From Lysobacter sp. HDW10 (GTDB taxonomy: Bacteria; Pseudomonadota; Gammaproteobacteria; Xanthomonadales; Xanthomonadaceae), in the NCBI RefSeq assembly GCF_011300685.1, contig NZ_CP049864.1, positions 1,170,885 to 1,234,884 of the forward strand: 64,000 bases of DNA, written 5' to 3'. Both the position numbers and the translations under genes were made by a program. Each line of letters begins with the position of its first letter. Position 1 is the stretch's first letter. Below the pieces are notes generated by a model that was not told where the DNA came from, searched no databases, and saw nothing but the letters and a program-made list of their open reading frames with translations. Shown piece after piece: positions 26,159-34,712 of the stretch.

Positions 26159-28639
26159 TTAAGCGACCGCGCGCGTCGCATTCTGTGAAGCATTCAAGAG
26201 CGCGGCATAGCCCGCCGAACGCAGTTCTTCCGGATCGAAGTCATCCACCATGATGGCATCGAGCGTCAGCGTGCGCAGTTCTTGTAGCTGCTTGGATTCT
26301 TCATCAGTGATCCAACCTTCGCGCACACCTTCTGCCAATTGGTCTTCGAATTCATGCGCTTGGATATCCGAGTTTTTCAGCGCCTTCATGAACTTGCGTT
26401 CCACCGGCTCGGCAAGAATGAACTTCGGCAGGTAGCTGAAGATGCGACCGCCCGGGTTGTTCTCACACGGCGTCGTGAACACGCCTTTTGCCAAACGGTC
26501 GCGCGCATCGTTTTCGCTCATCAAGATGCTGGCGACCTTGTGACCCAAACGATCACTCGGTGCTTGCGCACGACGGCCAGCCGGGAAGATGATCGGCCAC
26601 AACAACCACGCCACCGGACGCACCGGATAGTTACGAAGTGCCGTTGAAAGTGCCGTCTCGATCTTGTTCACCGCGTCGTGGAAGGCATACGCAAGCAAGG
26701 GCTGGTCGCTTTCCGGGCGGCCCAAATCTTCGTGGCGCTTCAACATGCAACTGGCGATATAGAGCTGGCTCAACACGTCGCCCAAGCGGCCCGACAGGCT
26801 TTCTTTGAACTTGAGCTTGCCACCCAACATCAACATCGACATATCAGCCATCACAGCCAATGCCGCCGAGTAACGATTGAGCTTGCGATAGAAGCGACGC
26901 GTGTAAGCATCACCCGGCGCAGCACCCAACGAAGAACCGGTCAATGCAAACCAGAAGCTACGAACGGCATTCGAGATCGCAAAACCCATATGCCCGAAGA
27001 GCGCGCTATCAAACGCATCAATGCGTTGACGCGGGTCTTGGATTTCGGTCGCCTTCATTTCTTTCATCACCCACGGGTGACACAAGATCGCGCCTTGACC
27101 AAAGATCATTAAAGAACGCGTCATGATGTTGGCGCCTTCGACAGTGATCGCGATTGGCGATGCTTGCCATGCGCGGCCTGCGAAGTTGCGTGGGCCGAGA
27201 ATGATGCCCTTGCCACCGATGACATCCATGACGTCTTTCGCAACCGCGCGACCCATTTCTGTGCAGTGGTACTTGGAGATCGTAGACGGCACGGCCGGGT
27301 TTTCGCCACGCGCCACGGCAGCAGCCGTCGCTTCAGAAAGTGCGCTGACTGCGAATGCGTTGCCGCCGATACGCGCGAGTGCTTCTTCCACACCTTCGAA
27401 GCGACCCACAGACAAACCGAATTGCTTGCGAATACGTGCGTATGCGCCCACGGTGACGGCGCCCATCTTCGAGCCGCCGCTTGCGGTCGAGGGCAGCGTG
27501 ATCGAACGGCCGATCGACAAACATTCCATCAACATGCGCCAGCCTTGACCGGCATATTCATGGCCACCGATCAATTGCGACATCGGCACAAAGACATCTT
27601 CGCCGCGGATCGGACCATTTTGGAACGGCGAGTTCAACGGGAAGTGGCGACGACCGATTTCCAAACCTTCCGCCGAACGCGGCACCAAGGCCAAGGAAAT
27701 ACCGATGTCTTCAACATCGCCCAGCAGCTTGTCCGGGTCATACATGCGGAATGCGACGCCAATCAGCGAAGCAACAGGCGCCAAGGTGATGTAACGCTTA
27801 TTCAAGGTCAAACGAATACCGAGGACGTTTGCGCCTTCCCATTCGCCCATGCAGACGATGCCGTAATCCGGAATTGAGGTGGCATCGGAACCTGCGAACG
27901 GGCCCGTCAATGCGAAGCACGGCACTTCACGGCCATCGGCCAAACGCGGCAAGTAATGATCCTTCTGCGCTTGTGTGCCGTAATGCATGATGAGTTCGGC
28001 GGGACCCAATGAGTTCGGCACGCCCACAGTCGAGCTCACGACCGAGGAAATTGACGCCAGCTTTTGAATCACTTTGTGATTCATCAATGCGGAGAATCCC
28101 AGACCGCCGTATTCCTTCGGAATATTGAGACCGAAGAATTTATTGCGTTTGATGAAGTCCCAGGTCTCCGGCGGCAGATCCGCACGCACATGGTCGATTT
28201 CCCAGTTGTCCGTCATGCGGCAGAGTTCTTCTGTCGGGCCGTCCAAATAGGCTTGCTCTTCTGCGGTCAACGTGGGCTTCGGTTGGCTCAGCAGTTGCGA
28301 CCATTCCGGCTTGCCCGAAAACAGTTGGCCTTCCCAGCCCACGGTGCCGGATTCCAATGCGGTGCGCTCTGTATCGGAAAGGGGCGGCAGGATCTTGGTG
28401 TAGAACTTCAGCAGCGGTGCGGTCAGCAAAGCCTTGCGCAACGGCGAGATCAACAAAGGAATCGCAATCAGGGCGACCAGCACGGCCAGCACGATAATCG
28501 TCGTTTGGTTGCCGCTCAGCATCCACGCAGCGACCAAGGCCACGGCGACGAGCGCAGTCCAAATAGCTGTACTCAATCGGTGATAAGCGGCGATGCCGGT
28601 GGCGATCAATACAGCGATGACAGGTAATAAGACACTCAC
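26159..28639 (-). CDS. fadE: Acyl-CoA dehydrogenase FadE
   Basis: An 826-residue FadE-type enzyme, much longer than ordinary acyl-CoA dehydrogenases (about 380), doing the first step of fatty-acid beta-oxidation. Residues 1-75 contain two hydrophobic segments that tether it to the membrane. The dehydrogenase core runs from about 120 to 560 (GLNIPKEYGGLGFSALMNHK, FALTGPFAGSDATS, VEGANIMTRSLMIFGQG), followed by the FadE-specific C-terminal domain. I use the GTG at 28639, which has GGAG at 6 nt; a TTG eight codons earlier is the alternative. It diverges from a tetR gene whose likely operator covers the fadE -10. Confidence 0.92.
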   Translation of the reverse strand: MSVLLPVIAVLIATGIAAYHRLSTAIWTALVAVALVAAWMLSGNQTTIIVLAVLVALIAIPLLISPLRKALLTAPLLKFYTKILPPLSDTERTALESGTVGWEGQLFSGKPEWSQLLSQPKPTLTAEEQAYLDGPTEELCRMTDNWEIDHVRADLPPETWDFIKRNKFFGLNIPKEYGGLGFSALMNHKVIQKLASISSVVSSTVGVPNSLGPAELIMHYGTQAQKDHYLPRLADGREVPCFALTGPFAGSDATSIPDYGIVCMGEWEGANVLGIRLTLNKRYITLAPVASLIGVAFRMYDPDKLLGDVEDIGISLALVPRSAEGLEIGRRHFPLNSPFQNGPIRGEDVFVPMSQLIGGHEYAGQGWRMLMECLSIGRSITLPSTASGGSKMGAVTVGAYARIRKQFGLSVGRFEGVEEALARIGGNAFAVSALSEATAAAVARGENPAVPSTISKYHCTEMGRAVAKDVMDVIGGKGIILGPRNFAGRAWQASPIAITVEGANIMTRSLMIFGQGAILCHPWVMKEMKATEIQDPRQRIDAFDSALFGHMGFAISNAVRSFWFALTGSSLGAAPGDAYTRRFYRKLNRYSAALAVMADMSMLMLGGKLKFKESLSGRLGDVLSQLYIASCMLKRHEDLGRPESDQPLLAYAFHDAVNKIETALSTALRNYPVRPVAWLLWPIIFPAGRRAQAPSDRLGHKVASILMSENDARDRLAKGVFTTPCENNPGGRIFSYLPKFILAEPVERKFMKALKNSDIQAHEFEDQLAEGVREGWITDEESKQLQELRTLTLDAIMVDDFDPEELRSAGYAALLNASQNATRAVA

Positions 28640-28702
28640 GGCGGACTCCGAAGAAGAGGTCAATACAAAGACAAAAGCACGGCCATCCCAACAGGGATAA
28701 AA

Positions 28703-28740
28703 CCATACCTAAAAGTATGGCGGTCAAAGTCGGAAGTCAA
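28703..28740 (-). promoter_or_regulatory. fadE promoter with TetR-type operator over the -10
   Basis: Minus strand -35 TTGACT (28740-28735), 17-nt spacer, -10 TACTTT (28717-28712). The inverted repeat CCATAC-N6-GTATGG (28703-28720) encloses the -10. A bound dimer would block RNA polymerase. The divergent TetR gene is the obvious candidate regulator. Confidence 0.75.
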
Positions 28741-28778
28741 GTTGCCCCGCAGCATTCCTAAAGTCTCACCTTCGTATC

Positions 28779-28808
28779 GTGACGGAGGCGTATGGGCGCG
28801 GCTACACT
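28779..28808 (+). promoter_or_regulatory. tetR promoter with start at its own ATG
   Basis: -35-like GTGACG (28779-28784), 18-nt spacer, -10 TACACT (28803-28808), then 6 nt to the ATG at 28815. The predicted +1 is the A of the start codon. Confidence 0.6.
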
Positions 28809-28814
28809 ATGCAC

Positions 28815-29429
28815 ATGACAGACATCATCACCGAGCAAGTAGGGGGGCGCTCCGAGCGTGCCAACCGTCTAAGTGCGGACGATTGGGCAGCTGCAGCGCT
28901 TGAACAGATTTCCAGCCACGGCGTCGCCAGTGTGGCCGTCGAACCGCTCGCGCGGACCTTGGGCGTGACCAAAGGCAGTTTCTATTGGCACTTCCCGTCG
29001 CGCGACGCGTTGCTGCAAGCCGCGCTGGATCGTTGGGAAGCGTATGAACGCGACAACATCTTTTCGAAACTCGAAACCGTGGGCGATCCTAAACAGCGTT
29101 TGGGCCAGTTGATCAATCTTGTCGCGCATGACGACAAATCGCACGTTATCTATAAGCAACTTTTGAAGGCGATGGACCATCCCTTGGTCCAGCCGGTGAT
29201 CGGTCGCGTCTCTCGTAGACGTCTTGAATGGGTGCGTGATTCATTTGCCGCCGCAGGTTTCACACCGGATGACGCAAGACACCGCGCGCGCTTGCTGTAT
29301 TCAGCCTATGTGGGTTTTCAGCAGCTGAACCTGCAAACGCCGCAAGACCGTCCGCCGCAAGAAGAATACGAAGCCTACGTGGCGCATCTGATGGACACCT
29401 TGATTCACCCGCCAACGAATACACCTTGA
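28815..29429 (+). CDS. TetR-family repressor, probable regulator of fadE
   Basis: A 204-residue TetR/AcrR regulator. The helix-turn-helix lies near residues 35-60 (VAVEPLARTLGVTKGSFYWHF), with the canonical tail SRDALLQAALDRWE. The C-terminal ligand domain has no named signature. It diverges from fadE across about 175 bp that hold one clear inverted repeat over the fadE -10, so it likely represses beta-oxidation until an acyl-CoA ligand binds. The ATG at 28815 is chosen because a TACACT -10 lies 6 nt upstream; ATG 28809 is an alternative. pckG follows 10 nt after its stop. Confidence 0.85.
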   Translation: MTDIITEQVGGRSERANRLSADDWAAAALEQISSHGVASVAVEPLARTLGVTKGSFYWHFPSRDALLQAALDRWEAYERDNIFSKLETVGDPKQRLGQLINLVAHDDKSHVIYKQLLKAMDHPLVQPVIGRVSRRRLEWVRDSFAAAGFTPDDARHRARLLYSAYVGFQQLNLQTPQDRPPQEEYEAYVAHLMDTLIHPPTNTP

Positions 29430-29439
29430 AGGAAACGCA

Positions 29440-31212
29440 ATGACCGATAGCAATGCCAAACAAGGCAGTTCACTCGATGCCTTGAATCAATGGGTGCTCG
29501 AAGTGGCGCGCTTAACGCGACCCGACAGCGTTCAATGGTGCGATGGCAGTGATAGCGAGAATGAAGCCTTGATCCAAAAGATGCTGGCTGACGGCACCTT
29601 GATCAAGCTCAACGAAGAAACGCATCCGGGAAGCTACTTGCATCGTTCGCATCCGGACGACGTGGCACGCGTTGAACATCTGACGTTCGTCTGCACCACC
29701 GAGCGCGACGATGCCGGTCCGAACAATCATTGGATGGCACCCGATCTCGCGCACAAACAAATGGATTCTTTGTTTGACGGTTGCATGGAAGGTCGCACGA
29801 TGTATGTCGTGCCTTATTGCATGGGACCGATTGATTCGCCGCTGTCACGATGTGGTGTTGAAATCACCGACTCGCCTTACGTTGTCGCAAACATGCGCAT
29901 CATGACGCGCATGGGTGCAGCTGCATTGGCACGTATCGAGCGCGAAGGCAACTTTGTGAAGGGCTTGCATTCCACGGGCGACTTGAATCCTGATCGTCGC
30001 TTCATCATGCATTTCCCGGAAGAACTTTCGATTCAATCTTTCGGTTCGGGTTACGGCGGGAATGCATTGCTCGGCAAGAAGTGTCATGCATTGCGCATTG
30101 CGTCGCATCAAGCACGTAATGAAGGTTGGCTGGCCGAGCATATGCTGATTCTCGGAATCGAGAATCCGCAAGGCGAAACGCACTACATTGCAGCGGCATT
30201 CCCGAGTGCCTGTGGCAAAACCAATCTCGCCATGCTGATTCCGCCGCAAGCCTATGTCGAAAAAGGCTGGAAGGTGTGGACCGTAGGCGATGACATTTGT
30301 TGGATGCGCCCAGGTCCGGACGGCCGTTTGTGGGCGATCAATCCGGAAGCCGGATTCTTCGGCGTTGCACCGGGTACTTCGGAGAAGTCGAATCCCAATG
30401 CTTTGGCATCGATTCAACACAACACCATTTTTACCAATGTCGCGGTGACCGACGACAACCAACCATGGTGGGAAGGTCTGGACAAACGCGTGCCGAAGAC
30501 CGATTGGAAAGGCAATGCATTTGATCCGGACAAAGGCGCAGCCGCACATCCCAACTCGCGCTTTACTGTCAGCGCAAAGCAGTGCCCGAGCTATTCGGTG
30601 CATGCAGAAGATGCACAAGGTGTGCCGATTTCCGCAATCGTGTTTGGCGGTCGTCGTGCATCACTTGTGCCGCTGGTGTTTGAAGCACGCGACTGGACGC
30701 ACGGCGTTTTGGTCGGTGCCGCGATGGGTTCTGAAACCACAGCAGCTGCGACCGGTGCCGTCGGCGTCATGCGTCGCGATCCGATGGCAATGAAACCGTT
30801 CTGCGGTTACAACTTCGCCGACTACTTCGCGCATTGGTTGTCGATGGAAGGCAAGGGCACGCAAATGCCCAAGGTGTTCCACGTCAATTGGTTCCGTAAG
30901 GGTGACGACGGCAGCTTCTTGTGGCCAGGTTTCGGCGATAACACGCGCGTGCTTGAGTGGATGATCAAGCGCGTAAAGGGCGAAGCGGGTGCGCAAGAAA
31001 CGCCCATTGGCCATTTGCCGAACGAGTCCGATTTGAATATGGATGGCATCCACTTGTCTGACGAAGGCCGGGAAAAACTGTTTAGCTACGACCGTGCGGG
31101 CTGGGAACACGAATTCGCCAGCATCGCGGAGTACCTCGACGAATATGGTCCGCGCATGCCACAAGCATTGAAAGATGAATGCGCAAAAACGCGAAAGGCA
31201 CTCACAGAGTAA
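29440..31212 (+). CDS. pckG: Phosphoenolpyruvate carboxykinase (GTP)
   Basis: The gluconeogenic enzyme that converts oxaloacetate and GTP to PEP. At 590 residues it belongs to the GTP class rather than the shorter ATP class of enteric bacteria. Signatures: FPSACGKTNLAML (P-loop with the reactive Cys), TVGDDICWMRPGPDGRLWAI, and PCK-specific WEGLDKRVPKTDW and NWFRKGDDGSFLWPGFGDN. AAGGAA precedes the ATG. It follows the TetR gene by 10 nt, so fatty-acid catabolism control and gluconeogenesis may share a transcript, which makes sense for growth on acetyl-CoA. A strong terminator ends it. Confidence 0.97.
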   Translation: MTDSNAKQGSSLDALNQWVLEVARLTRPDSVQWCDGSDSENEALIQKMLADGTLIKLNEETHPGSYLHRSHPDDVARVEHLTFVCTTERDDAGPNNHWMAPDLAHKQMDSLFDGCMEGRTMYVVPYCMGPIDSPLSRCGVEITDSPYVVANMRIMTRMGAAALARIEREGNFVKGLHSTGDLNPDRRFIMHFPEELSIQSFGSGYGGNALLGKKCHALRIASHQARNEGWLAEHMLILGIENPQGETHYIAAAFPSACGKTNLAMLIPPQAYVEKGWKVWTVGDDICWMRPGPDGRLWAINPEAGFFGVAPGTSEKSNPNALASIQHNTIFTNVAVTDDNQPWWEGLDKRVPKTDWKGNAFDPDKGAAAHPNSRFTVSAKQCPSYSVHAEDAQGVPISAIVFGGRRASLVPLVFEARDWTHGVLVGAAMGSETTAAATGAVGVMRRDPMAMKPFCGYNFADYFAHWLSMEGKGTQMPKVFHVNWFRKGDDGSFLWPGFGDNTRVLEWMIKRVKGEAGAQETPIGHLPNESDLNMDGIHLSDEGREKLFSYDRAGWEHEFASIAEYLDEYGPRMPQALKDECAKTRKALTE

Positions 31213-31248
31213 GCGCCAACGTCCGTCAGCCCGCGCGCGACGCAAAAC

Positions 31249-31276
31249 AAAAAGAGCACCGTAAGGTGCTCTTTTT
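31249..31276 (+). terminator. Rho-independent terminator of pckG
   Basis: AAAAAGAGCACC (31249-31260), loop GTAA, GGTGCTCTTTTT (31265-31276). Confidence 0.92.
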
Positions 31277-31363
31277 ATTTAAGTTCCCGTCAACGCGCAT
31301 TTTTCATGAATGGGGGATTGTCGCGGGTCCGCATTCAGCTAAAACATTTTTTGTGTGAACCAC

Positions 31364-31393
31364 TTGTTAACGAATCGTTTGTGGGTCTATATT
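31364..31393 (+). promoter_or_regulatory. Promoter of the first TonB receptor
   Basis: TTGTTA (31364-31369), 18-nt spacer ending TGTGGGTC, TATATT (31388-31393). The same design, base for base in most positions, precedes the second receptor. The predicted leader is about 50 nt. Confidence 0.75.
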
Positions 31394-31450
31394 CAATGTC
31401 GTCAGGCACTTGCCTGCCAATTTGATTTCATCTAGGGGATTCACACACAC

Positions 31451-34450
31451 ATGAACATTAAGACGCAATTCAAGCGCAGTGCCCTCACGGTGGCTTTATC
31501 ACTGTGCTTTGCAGGCACGATCCAAGCGCAATCTGCGGTCGGTTCCGTTTTCGGTCAGACCGATGCAAACGGCACCGTGACCATCGAAAACTTGGGCTCG
31601 GGTACGAAACGTGACATCCACGCGGGGAACGATGGGCGGTTTACGTTTTCGCAACTTGCGCCAGGCAACTACCGCATTACGTCCAACGGCGTAACGCGCG
31701 ATGTGTCCGTCAAAGTAGGTACCGGTACGCAAGTTTCGTTCGTTGCTGCGAACAACACGCTTGATGCGATTAATGTGACTGCGGATGCAGCGCGCATCAA
31801 TCCGATCGACGTTTCGTCTGTCGAGTCCACCAGCGTTTTCTCGGCGGAAGTGATCAATCGCTTGCCCGTCGGTCGCGAAATCTCTTCGGTTGCCTTGCTG
31901 GCACCGGGCACGGTACGCGGTGACTCTGGTTTGGGTTCAGGCAATCTTGCCTCCTTCTCGGGCGCATCAGTCGCTGAAAACGGCTATTACATCAACGGCT
32001 TCGACGTAACGAACATGCGTAATCAGCTGTCGTACGCAGACCTGCCGTTCGACGCAATCGCAGAAGAACAAGTCAAGACCGGCGGTTATGGTGCCGAATA
32101 CGGCCGTTCGCTGGGTGGTGTGATTTCGCTTGTGACAAAGCGCGGCACCAACAAGTGGCGCGGTGGTGCAACCGTCGTTTATTCGCCGTCTTGGGGCCGC
32201 GAAAAGAGCAAGGATGTTGACAACAAGAATGCCGACGAAGTCGCAGCAGGTTTCACAAAGCTTGCCTACCGTTCTGACAACAACTCGAATGGTTTGACTG
32301 CGGACATCTGGGCTGCGGGTCCGATCATCAAGGATCGTTTGTTCTTCTTCGGCATGCTGCAAGGCGGTCGTGATAAGTCGAATTCCTATGGTCGTACGAC
32401 CAGCGTGTCCACTTCCGACAGTTCGCCCACCGGCATGATCAAGTTGGACTGGAATATCACTGACAACCATTTGCTGGAATTGACCGGCATTTACAACCGC
32501 GACAAGTACAACCGCATTGACTACTTGAACCCGGCAGGTGCGTATTACACGGGTGTCCACGGCACAGTGAACGCCGATCGTGAAATCGAAAATGGCGGCA
32601 AGATCGGTATCTTGAAGTACACGGGTTACTTCTCCGACAACTTCACCATGAGCGCGCAAGCAGGTTGGTTGCGGAACGTGAGCGGTTACGTCACGCCGGA
32701 ATCATTGCCTGGCGGCGAGTGCCCACGCGCATTTGACAGCCGCGTGTCCGCTGGTGCGACAACCTACATCGGTTGCTGGAACCAATCGCAAACCTTCATT
32801 CGCGATACTTCGGCGGGCCCGGACACAGATACCCGTAAGGCGTTCCGTATCGACGGCGAATGGGCATTGGGTGATCACACCTTCCGTTTCGGTTGGGATG
32901 ACGAAAAGTACACCTCAACGCACGCAGGTAACGTGTATACCGGTGGCGAATACTGGCGTCACTACCGTACAACTGGCGTGGCGCGCACCGTCAATGGTGT
33001 GAGTGTCGCACCGAACACAAACTATGCACGCCGCTGGTACTACCAAACCACGACCGGTTCGTACGACGTCAAGAACTCGGCGTACTACTTGGAAGACAGC
33101 TGGAAAGTCACCGACAACTTCCTGTTGTACTTGGGTGTACGTAACGAAGGTTTTGCCAACTTCAACTCGGACGGCGTGAAGTTCATCGACGCGAAAAACT
33201 TGATCGCACCGCGTATCGGTTTCGCATGGGACGTCAACGGCGATTCAACGTTTAAGGTGTTTGGTAACGCGGGTCGTTACTACATTCCGATCGCAACAAA
33301 CACCAATATTCGCGCCTCGGGTGGCGAAGTCACGATTGAAGACTTCTACTACACCACCGGTGTCGATGCTGCGACCGGTAAGCCGACTGGCCTGGGTGCG
33401 CACTTTGGCAGCACCAACGTCAACGGAAGCTTGACCTCGCCAAATCCGAAGACCTTGACGGTCACGGATCTCAAGCCGATGTACCAAGACGAATTCATCT
33501 TGGGCTTCCAAAAGCAAATCAGCAGCAGCTGGACCTTGGGCGTGAAAGGCGTTTTCCGCCAAATCAAGAGCGGTATGGATGACTTCTGCTCGCACCAAGG
33601 TTTCCAAGATTGGGCAGACGATCAGGGTTACACCAGTTTCGACTACACGTCGATGGCGGGTTGTATCACCATCAACCCGGGTCGTGACATCAAGCTCGCC
33701 ATCGATATCGACGGCAGCGGCAATCCGACCGAACAAACTGTGCCGGCACGTTACTTCAACTTGCCCGAATACCGTCGTTCGTACAAAGCCTTGGAAATCA
33801 GCTGGGAACGTTCCGCGAATGACGGCTTCTATTTCAACGGTTCTTACACCTACTCAAGCAGCAAGGGTAACGTTGAAGGCTACGTGAACTCGACATTGGA
33901 ACAAGAGGATCCGGGTGCAACACAAGACTTCGATAACTTCTTGTTCGAAGACGGTGCATTTGGCTACTTGCCGAACGATCGTCGTCACGTACTCAAGTTG
34001 TTCGGTAGCGTGAAGGTCGGTCAAGACTGGAGCGTTGGCTTGAACCTGTTGGTTCAATCAGGTCGTCCGGTGAACTGTCAGGGATACATTCCCTTGACCG
34101 ATCCGCGCCTCGGTGTCGACGCAGGTGGTTTGGCGGCGTACAGCGCGTCGAGCTTCTACTGCATGGATCAAGCAGGGAACCGCTTCTTGACCAATCGTGG
34201 TCAATATGGCCGTACCCCTTGGTTGAAGACCTTGAACCTGGGCGTGTCGTACATTCCGACTTGGGCTGATAAGAAGCTGAGCTTCAAGTTGGACGTGTTC
34301 AACCTGCTCAACACCAATGGCGTCACCGAGTACTACGAAACGAGCGCACGTGGTGGTTCTGCGTCGCCGACGTATGACTACAACTTCATGAGCCCGATCA
34401 ACTTCCAAGCACCGCGTTCGCTGCGGTTGATGGCTAGCTACGAGTTCTAA
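31451..34450 (+). CDS. Oar-like TonB-dependent receptor, copy 1
   Basis: A 999-residue outer-membrane protein. A signal peptide (residues 1-26, ending IQAQ) is followed by a small carboxypeptidase-regulatory/Ig-like domain (about 27-95; FTFSQLAPGNYRITSNG), a plug domain (about 105-235; NPIDVSSVEST, VALLAPGTVRG, KTGGYGAEYGRSLGGV) and a large beta-barrel to the terminal Phe (ASYEF). This is the Oar subgroup, linked in other bacteria to secretion or uptake of proteins and peptides rather than siderophores. No clear TonB box was found. It is followed by its own terminator and a same-length paralogue. Confidence 0.9.
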   Translation: MNIKTQFKRSALTVALSLCFAGTIQAQSAVGSVFGQTDANGTVTIENLGSGTKRDIHAGNDGRFTFSQLAPGNYRITSNGVTRDVSVKVGTGTQVSFVAANNTLDAINVTADAARINPIDVSSVESTSVFSAEVINRLPVGREISSVALLAPGTVRGDSGLGSGNLASFSGASVAENGYYINGFDVTNMRNQLSYADLPFDAIAEEQVKTGGYGAEYGRSLGGVISLVTKRGTNKWRGGATVVYSPSWGREKSKDVDNKNADEVAAGFTKLAYRSDNNSNGLTADIWAAGPIIKDRLFFFGMLQGGRDKSNSYGRTTSVSTSDSSPTGMIKLDWNITDNHLLELTGIYNRDKYNRIDYLNPAGAYYTGVHGTVNADREIENGGKIGILKYTGYFSDNFTMSAQAGWLRNVSGYVTPESLPGGECPRAFDSRVSAGATTYIGCWNQSQTFIRDTSAGPDTDTRKAFRIDGEWALGDHTFRFGWDDEKYTSTHAGNVYTGGEYWRHYRTTGVARTVNGVSVAPNTNYARRWYYQTTTGSYDVKNSAYYLEDSWKVTDNFLLYLGVRNEGFANFNSDGVKFIDAKNLIAPRIGFAWDVNGDSTFKVFGNAGRYYIPIATNTNIRASGGEVTIEDFYYTTGVDAATGKPTGLGAHFGSTNVNGSLTSPNPKTLTVTDLKPMYQDEFILGFQKQISSSWTLGVKGVFRQIKSGMDDFCSHQGFQDWADDQGYTSFDYTSMAGCITINPGRDIKLAIDIDGSGNPTEQTVPARYFNLPEYRRSYKALEISWERSANDGFYFNGSYTYSSSKGNVEGYVNSTLEQEDPGATQDFDNFLFEDGAFGYLPNDRRHVLKLFGSVKVGQDWSVGLNLLVQSGRPVNCQGYIPLTDPRLGVDAGGLAAYSASSFYCMDQAGNRFLTNRGQYGRTPWLKTLNLGVSYIPTWADKKLSFKLDVFNLLNTNGVTEYYETSARGGSASPTYDYNFMSPINFQAPRSLRLMASYEF

Positions 34451-34480
34451 GTTGCAGTTGCTGCAGTAGCAAAACGAGAA

Positions 34481-34510
34481 ACATCGCCGGTTCGCCGGCG
34501 GTGTTTTTTT
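34481..34510 (+). terminator. Rho-independent terminator of TonB receptor 1
   Basis: ACATCGCCGG (34481-34490), loop TTCG, CCGGCGGTGT (34495-34504), with the T-run to 34510. Confidence 0.92.
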
Positions 34511-34614
34511 ATTTGCAGTTCAGTTTGAAGGGGGCAGGGCGTATATGAATGCGCCGTAACAGAGCCGTAACGCAGAATTCATCAAAAATAAATACTGAAT
34601 GGGGACTGAGGGGC

Positions 34615-34644
34615 TTGTTAAAGATTTGTTGTGTGGTCTATAGT
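34615..34644 (+). promoter_or_regulatory. Promoter of the second TonB receptor
   Basis: TTGTTA (34615-34620), 18-nt spacer ending TGTGTGGTC, TATAGT (34639-34644). It is closely similar to the promoter at 31364, so the two receptors likely respond alike yet are transcribed separately. Confidence 0.75.
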
Positions 34645-34712
34645 CGGCGAGTCGGGCTTTTCCGAAGCAAGACTTTACCCACTCCAAATACACCATTACG
34701 GGGATCTCTATA

